Shown here in pieces: positions 59,401 to 64,000 of a stretch of 64,000 nt of DNA. The position numbers and the translations under genes were made by a program. Below the pieces are notes generated by a model. It was not told where the DNA came from and searched no databases. It saw only the letters and a list, made by a program, of their open reading frames with translations. Within the stretch, counting starts at the first letter, position 1. Each line of letters opens with the position of its first letter. Source of the DNA: Dactylellina haptotyla (lineage: Eukaryota; Ascomycota; Orbiliomycetes; Orbiliales; Orbiliaceae). The stretch is taken from NCBI GenBank assembly GCA_031310005.1, contig CM062386.1:62001-126000 (forward strand), read 5' to 3'.

Positions 59401-61699
59401 TTTGAATATGCCAGGAACAAAATGTAGATGTCCCAGTCCGACTGTACGCAATGTGTAGAAACAAATTTTCCGAAACAGTCCTTCCACAACAAATAACTTG
59501 CCTACGTTTGAAACAATTTGGATCTCGTTTTAGGTATACGGTAAATGTCGACATCTAATGCCCCGTTTCTAATAATGATGTCTTGCAGCTGTTGAACTTT
59601 GGAGACGAGAAAGGATAATGCATTTCCGGTGCGCACGGCCCTTGGCTGGCTGTGCCTTCGTTTGCCTAAACCCCCACAAACAGTAAACTGGCAGTGTATG
59701 GTACCTCTCACAATACCAAAAAATAATTGTGTCCAGTGAAGTATTAACGTATCTGATTAAGACAATTGAAAGGGAAGCTATTTCGCTAGCGAACCAGGTA
59801 AGTCAATTCGAGTGGATCCGTGGATCTAGACAAAAGCCAGTGTAAGATGTAGGCCCGAGTCGCCATGGGCTTGAGCCAACCATGAAGCTCTCATTCTCTT
59901 TCACCCGCCTATCCTGGCCATTCATGGCAAATATACCCCCAAATCCAGCTTGATATCGCACGTGCACCTAGATCAGCTTAGGACCACCGCCCATCCTCCA
60001 TTCAGATGTACATTTTATTCCCTTGCTGTCTTCCATGTCGCATTCGTATTGCAGGACGTGCAAAATGCGTCGACTTCAAGGTGGTCTTTCCTTTCTACCA
60101 CTGGTTTCAGCCCTGGAAATCAGACCCCCCATGTCAGGAATATCCCCAGTGCTCAGTTTTTCTTTTCCTGTACCTACGAAGATGAGGAGGTACCTCGAAG
60201 CCTAGGTCAGGGAAAGATAGTTAGCCCTGTGCCTTAGGGTGTGGTCCGTTCTGCAAGCCAGCCATCCTCGTTCGATCAGCATAGTTACTATAATTCTAGA
60301 AATCGACCACCTCAGAAAGCAGTTTCTTTATTTTAGCTTTTGTTATATTTTCTTATTGAGAATTGGATGGGACTATCGTAAATCCTTTCAACGGGCTCTG
60401 AGACGCTAACTAACCCGGAATTTTTGACACAAGCACTGCATTGTACACGGTTACTTCCTTTGTAGCGTTCCCCACCATGATGGCATCCCATTCAAGAATG
60501 ATCGCGGCCGAGTTTCTTTGATTGACAAGGAGGATGCGGTCTCTTACTCGCACTCGTTAATTTTTTTTACTGGCACATTGGTATGATTGCGGAGCTATCC
60601 CATACCGATTGCGCCTTTTAGTTTCGCTTTGCTTGCTTGACCCTAGCGCAACGGCGTTATAACCAATAACAGGGTTTCGAAAACTAGATTTCCTGGCTAT
60701 CCGTGCCCCATCGTTCTCATCCGCATGTCTCTCATCGGTGCCAATTGACCTCAACCCGTGGAAGCATATGTGTCCGCCTAGCGTCCTGTCTGAGCCAATC
60801 CTACCAGGGTACGTCTAGAACAAAAGCCCGCGAATGGTCCACAAAGACGTTGGACGATATAAAGTAGCAGGCGCCATTAAAATTTTCAAGTATTAAGATA
60901 GACCGGAGGTGCATCTATAGCCCACTCTCTAAATTTACTCCTATCATCTTTTTCTTACTCTATTATTATACTTGTATCCCACTTTTTCAACATTGACTCG
61001 GACTTGCAGCTGGGGTGCATGAAGCCCAGCCGTTTGCTTCCTAAAACTCGATTCAGGGCCGTCTGGTTCACGACAACTTTATTCTTATTCTTACGAACTG
61101 TTTTGTTAACAACCAACAATTGCAACCGAACAAAGTGTACTTTTGTAAGTTACTATTCTATCTATATTATATACCTATAAATCTAATTTTGAGTCGATGT
61201 AGCTATCTGGGGCGCAACTTAATATCCGAAACTGAAGCGCCACGCATGACGGTTTCCCATCGGATTTTTTGCTGAGCCTAGGGAAGAAAAGTTGTTTACT
61301 TAACCCCTTCCAACTGTCCACATTATTGTTTAAGTCTTCTTTGCCTCGCATATCTCGTTCTACTTTTTTCTTTTCTCAGGTTTTTTATACCTTTACTTGG
61401 CCGATTGTTTCTGTTGGTGGTGGGCAACAGACATAACATTCTCGAAAAGTCAACAGCCACCTCCATAACATCTTCGGCCCTCTTTCAGAGTATCGCTCCA
61501 ACAAGACACCCTTCCCCACTTCAAACATCCTTCCTAGCGACCCCTCGAACAGAACCCGCCTTCTAAGTTAGCTTTAGTCGAAGGGAAAAGAAAGAGCTGC
61601 TGCAGGGGTAAAACCAAGTTGACCTTGAGGCTTCTAAACCTAGTCCTGCATCTAAAGGACAATCAACCAACTTGAAATAACAAGAAAAGCAAAACCAAG
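56478..61699. other. Long gene-poor upstream region, 5.2 kb
   Basis: No recognisable protein gene. Features: T8A8 and A10 runs around 56918-56980, a duplicated 12-mer ATCGTCGTTGAA at 57423 and 57443, an A15 run at 58838-58852, and a CT-rich segment from 60900 to 61560 that looks like promoter and leader of the following Myb-like gene. Frames such as 57411-57734 and 59950-60237 have no domain. Several kilobases of non-coding DNA before a regulator suggest a complex promoter or an unannotated non-coding transcript. Confidence 0.5.
58838..58852 (+). repeat. Poly-A run (A15)
   Basis: Fifteen consecutive A in otherwise mixed sequence. It could be a relic of a retroposed sequence, but no matching body, A/B boxes or target-site duplication is evident. 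Confidence 0.9.
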
Positions 61700-63818
61700 A
61701 TGGCGGCTCACACAGAAGCTCACCGACAGCATACTAGTTTGCCATCTCCACATCCAAAGAGTGAGAACTGTTATCTGTCTTGGACGTCGGTCGACTGGCG
61801 TTCAAATAGAAGCCCAGTTCCCGCTGCTCAGGAGGAAGAATTCGAAGCATCAAACTGCAACAGCTCTCACACTTGGTTTACCATCAGTCACAGCGAACAC
61901 AGTGATATGGTAAGTTATACTCTTCTACCCCACCAACTTGTTAATTCAAACTTCTTCCCAAATGTTTTATCTTTTCCAATCGGCCATTCACTTCCAATGT
62001 TATGTATGCTTCTCTCTTGTCAAGTTTGTTCAATTGTTGTCTTTGATATGTATCCTTAAGTTTTAAGGCACCATGCATACCGCTGGTGCTCAATTGCTCT
62101 TGGGAGCCGCGGGGTTTCTACTTCTCGGCTCGTCCATCGCATGAATCACATCGGATTGTTTTTGTGTTACATTACCATCATCACATCGGATGGCTGCATA
62201 TAAGCATCAACAATATGTTTGGCTTAAAGTATTTTCCGTTATCTCGGTTTGCTAATTTAGGTAAATTGCCTGCTACTCTAGGGCCCGATTGTTTATCCAG
62301 GAGAAAACGGTGTCGAATCAAATCAGACAAATTCATATCCTTCCTACCGATCAAACCTTTCCGCTTCACCACCCGTCTCGGGCCGTAAAAATTCCATTTA
62401 CCGTCCGGTGCCACCACAATCTACAATGAATGTGGTGACTTCTAATGTATCACCCGGCTTGAGCAGCCAGAGGAGACCCCATTACGCTCCGGCTTCCATT
62501 GGGTCTCCCAATATCTACAGCTCCAGTCCAAGAAACTCAAATGGCAGTATTGGCAATGGCTCGTTACATGCGCATGCGCAATTCCCAAGCCAGATTAAAT
62601 ACGATAGCTTGACATCAATTTCTGAGAGTCAGCCATCAAGTCTTCCTTCAAGCTTCAGTACTGCCCCAGCAACAGCATTGGCGCCTCCAGCAATGAATCG
62701 CACTCATTCCGGGACTATTCTGAAATCAAACGAGAGAAGACTCTTCAACCCATCGAACAGTCTTCCACAGATCTCCTTTCAACAGAACTCGCCCGATGCC
62801 CCACCACCTGGTGACATCAAAGGAGAGTTTGAATCGGCCCCACCCAGTATCTTTGGTCATAATGATAGTCCATACCACAAACATGACTTCGACCATGGGT
62901 TACAGCTATACCCCATAGCGTTGCCTGGTATGGCATCAGTTCATCCCACGCCATTCACTAATGGGGGAGGACCGAACACGTACTTCACACCGCCTCATGC
63001 TCATCACATCGATGGTGTTCCAACTACCCATCCGCAGGGTCTCTTGACCGAAGCATTTGGGGAACCAAATCCCCATTACAGAAAGCGAGACTATAGCATT
63101 ATGGACGCTTATCCGCAGTGGTCATCTCCAGACGGTATTCCTACTCAAAAACCTGTCAAGCGAAGAAAGTCATCCGCCACTCAACCCTGGCAACTCTCCG
63201 ATGACGACAGGTATTTGATGAAGCTCAAAGACGAGGATCAACTCCCGTGGAAGGAGATCGTGAACCGCTTTAAGGAAGAAGGACGAGGAACCCACCGTGT
63301 TCCCGCTCTACAAATGCGCCTCAAGAGGATTAAGGAGCGAATTAGGCAGTGGACTCCCGAAGATGTAAACCACCACCATCAATTTTTCCTCCCAAATACA
63401 CGGTGCTACCCAGTGCGACAACCTCCGATGCTTATAAGAGCAACTGGCTAACCAAAGCTTCCTTTGCGCGCCTCGAACCGGCCTCCTGGCCGGCTGTCGC
63501 CCCCGCCCTATTTTCTTTATTTTCAATTCTTAGGAGAAGTTACTTGACGATGCAAAAAAATGGCTTGACAAAAACTACTGGGAAATTGTGTCCAGCAAAA
63601 TGATTGAATACGGTCGAAAGGAAAAGATTCCCGGAACTTCCTGCGAAAAGAAGTGGAAAGAGCTCAACGCCAGGCGTGAGTCGGAGCGAGATTCAAAATC
63701 AGGGTCCGGACGCCTACTTCACGATGACCTTCCACCACACTCTCAGTGTCACTCTACCGCTACTAGCCCGACAACAAACTTTAGCGGTTACGATGAAGAA
63801 GACGGTAATCTATCATAA
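61700..63818 (+). CDS. Myb/SANT-like nuclear protein (probable transcription regulator)
   Basis: Model of three exons (61700-61909, 62282-63364, 63534-63818), 525 residues. The first two-thirds are Ser/Pro/Asn-rich and disordered. A bipartite basic signal KPVKRRKSS precedes the conserved region: WQLSDDDRYLMKLKDEDQLP, WKEIVNRFKEEGRGTHRVPA, LQMRLKRIKERIRQWTPED, then after the intron EKLLDDAKKWLDKNYWEIVS and SCEKKWKEL. The tryptophan spacing is Myb/SANT-like and occurs twice, the second repeat split by the intron. Such proteins bind DNA in the nucleus; this one's targets are unknown. The 372-nt first intron is the least certain part. A strong GTGAGT site at 63678 offers an alternative last intron that would replace the Ser-rich tail and end at 63835. 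Confidence 0.7.
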
Positions 63819-64000
63819 TACCTAGCAGATTCCTTTTACTTCTTTTTTCTTATATTTACTCGATCGCTTTTCATGAGTATCTTTCAGTTTTCCTTTTCTG
63901 TACTTCTTCCCAGACTTTTGATATCCACTCTTTCTTATCTTATTCGGAGTTCACACATGGTTCGGGAGGTCATCAATATCATCTATCAATTCCTTTATAT
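63819..64000. other. 3' flank at window edge
   Basis: T-rich 3' UTR-like sequence of the Myb-like gene, cut by the end of the window. Confidence 0.6.

Overview
This window is nuclear DNA of a filamentous ascomycete (Pezizomycotina). The evidence is many short spliceosomal introns (about 50-140 nt, GT...AG with CTAAC-like branch points), a CBM1-tagged pectate lyase, a Zn2Cys6 activator, fungal F-box proteins and mannitol-1-phosphate dehydrogenase. A Leotiomycete-like plant-associated or saprotrophic fungus is my inference; sequence alone does not fix the class. Exon boundaries were built by hand from splice signals, reading phase and family alignment from memory, and every multi-exon model sums to a multiple of three. 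I see no intact transposon, LTR element, CRISPR array, rRNA or confident tRNA.

Layout. 1-2510 is non-coding. 2.5-7.7 kb is a secretome block: a CBM1-PL1 pectate lyase (+), a secreted AA12-like sorbosone/pyranose dehydrogenase (-), and a two-module cysteine-rich secreted protein (-). 8.7-12.3 kb holds a Baeyer-Villiger-type flavoprotein and an F-box protein with a 16-nt microexon (both -). 13.7-18.1 kb holds a LURP-one/tubby-C-like protein, a zinc nucleoside deaminase and a single-pass membrane protein (all +). 19.7-21.4 kb is a GPI-anchored GH79 glucuronidase-like enzyme. 22.1-31.4 kb has an NmrA/epimerase-like protein, mannitol-1-phosphate 5-dehydrogenase, a second F-box protein and a Prx5 peroxiredoxin (all -), plus one doubtful small gene (+).

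32.7-44.1 kb is the most coherent neighbourhood: a GH13 maltase/alpha-glucosidase, a short-chain dehydrogenase, a Zn2Cys6 activator whose DNA-binding region resembles yeast MAL activators, and an MFS sugar transporter, all on +. This has the shape of a maltose-utilisation (MAL-like) cluster. Upstream of the maltase lie four CGG triplets at exact 12-bp intervals (CGG-N9 repeated), the spacing class used by MAL activators.

44.3-56.5 kb is mostly housekeeping: a mitochondrial-targeted protein of unknown function, a small six-cysteine secreted protein, a TesB-type acyl-CoA thioesterase and the cytosolic Phe-tRNA synthetase alpha subunit (all -), the last divergent from adenine phosphoribosyltransferase (+). 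After 5.2 kb without a recognisable gene, the window ends with a Myb/SANT-like nuclear protein (+).
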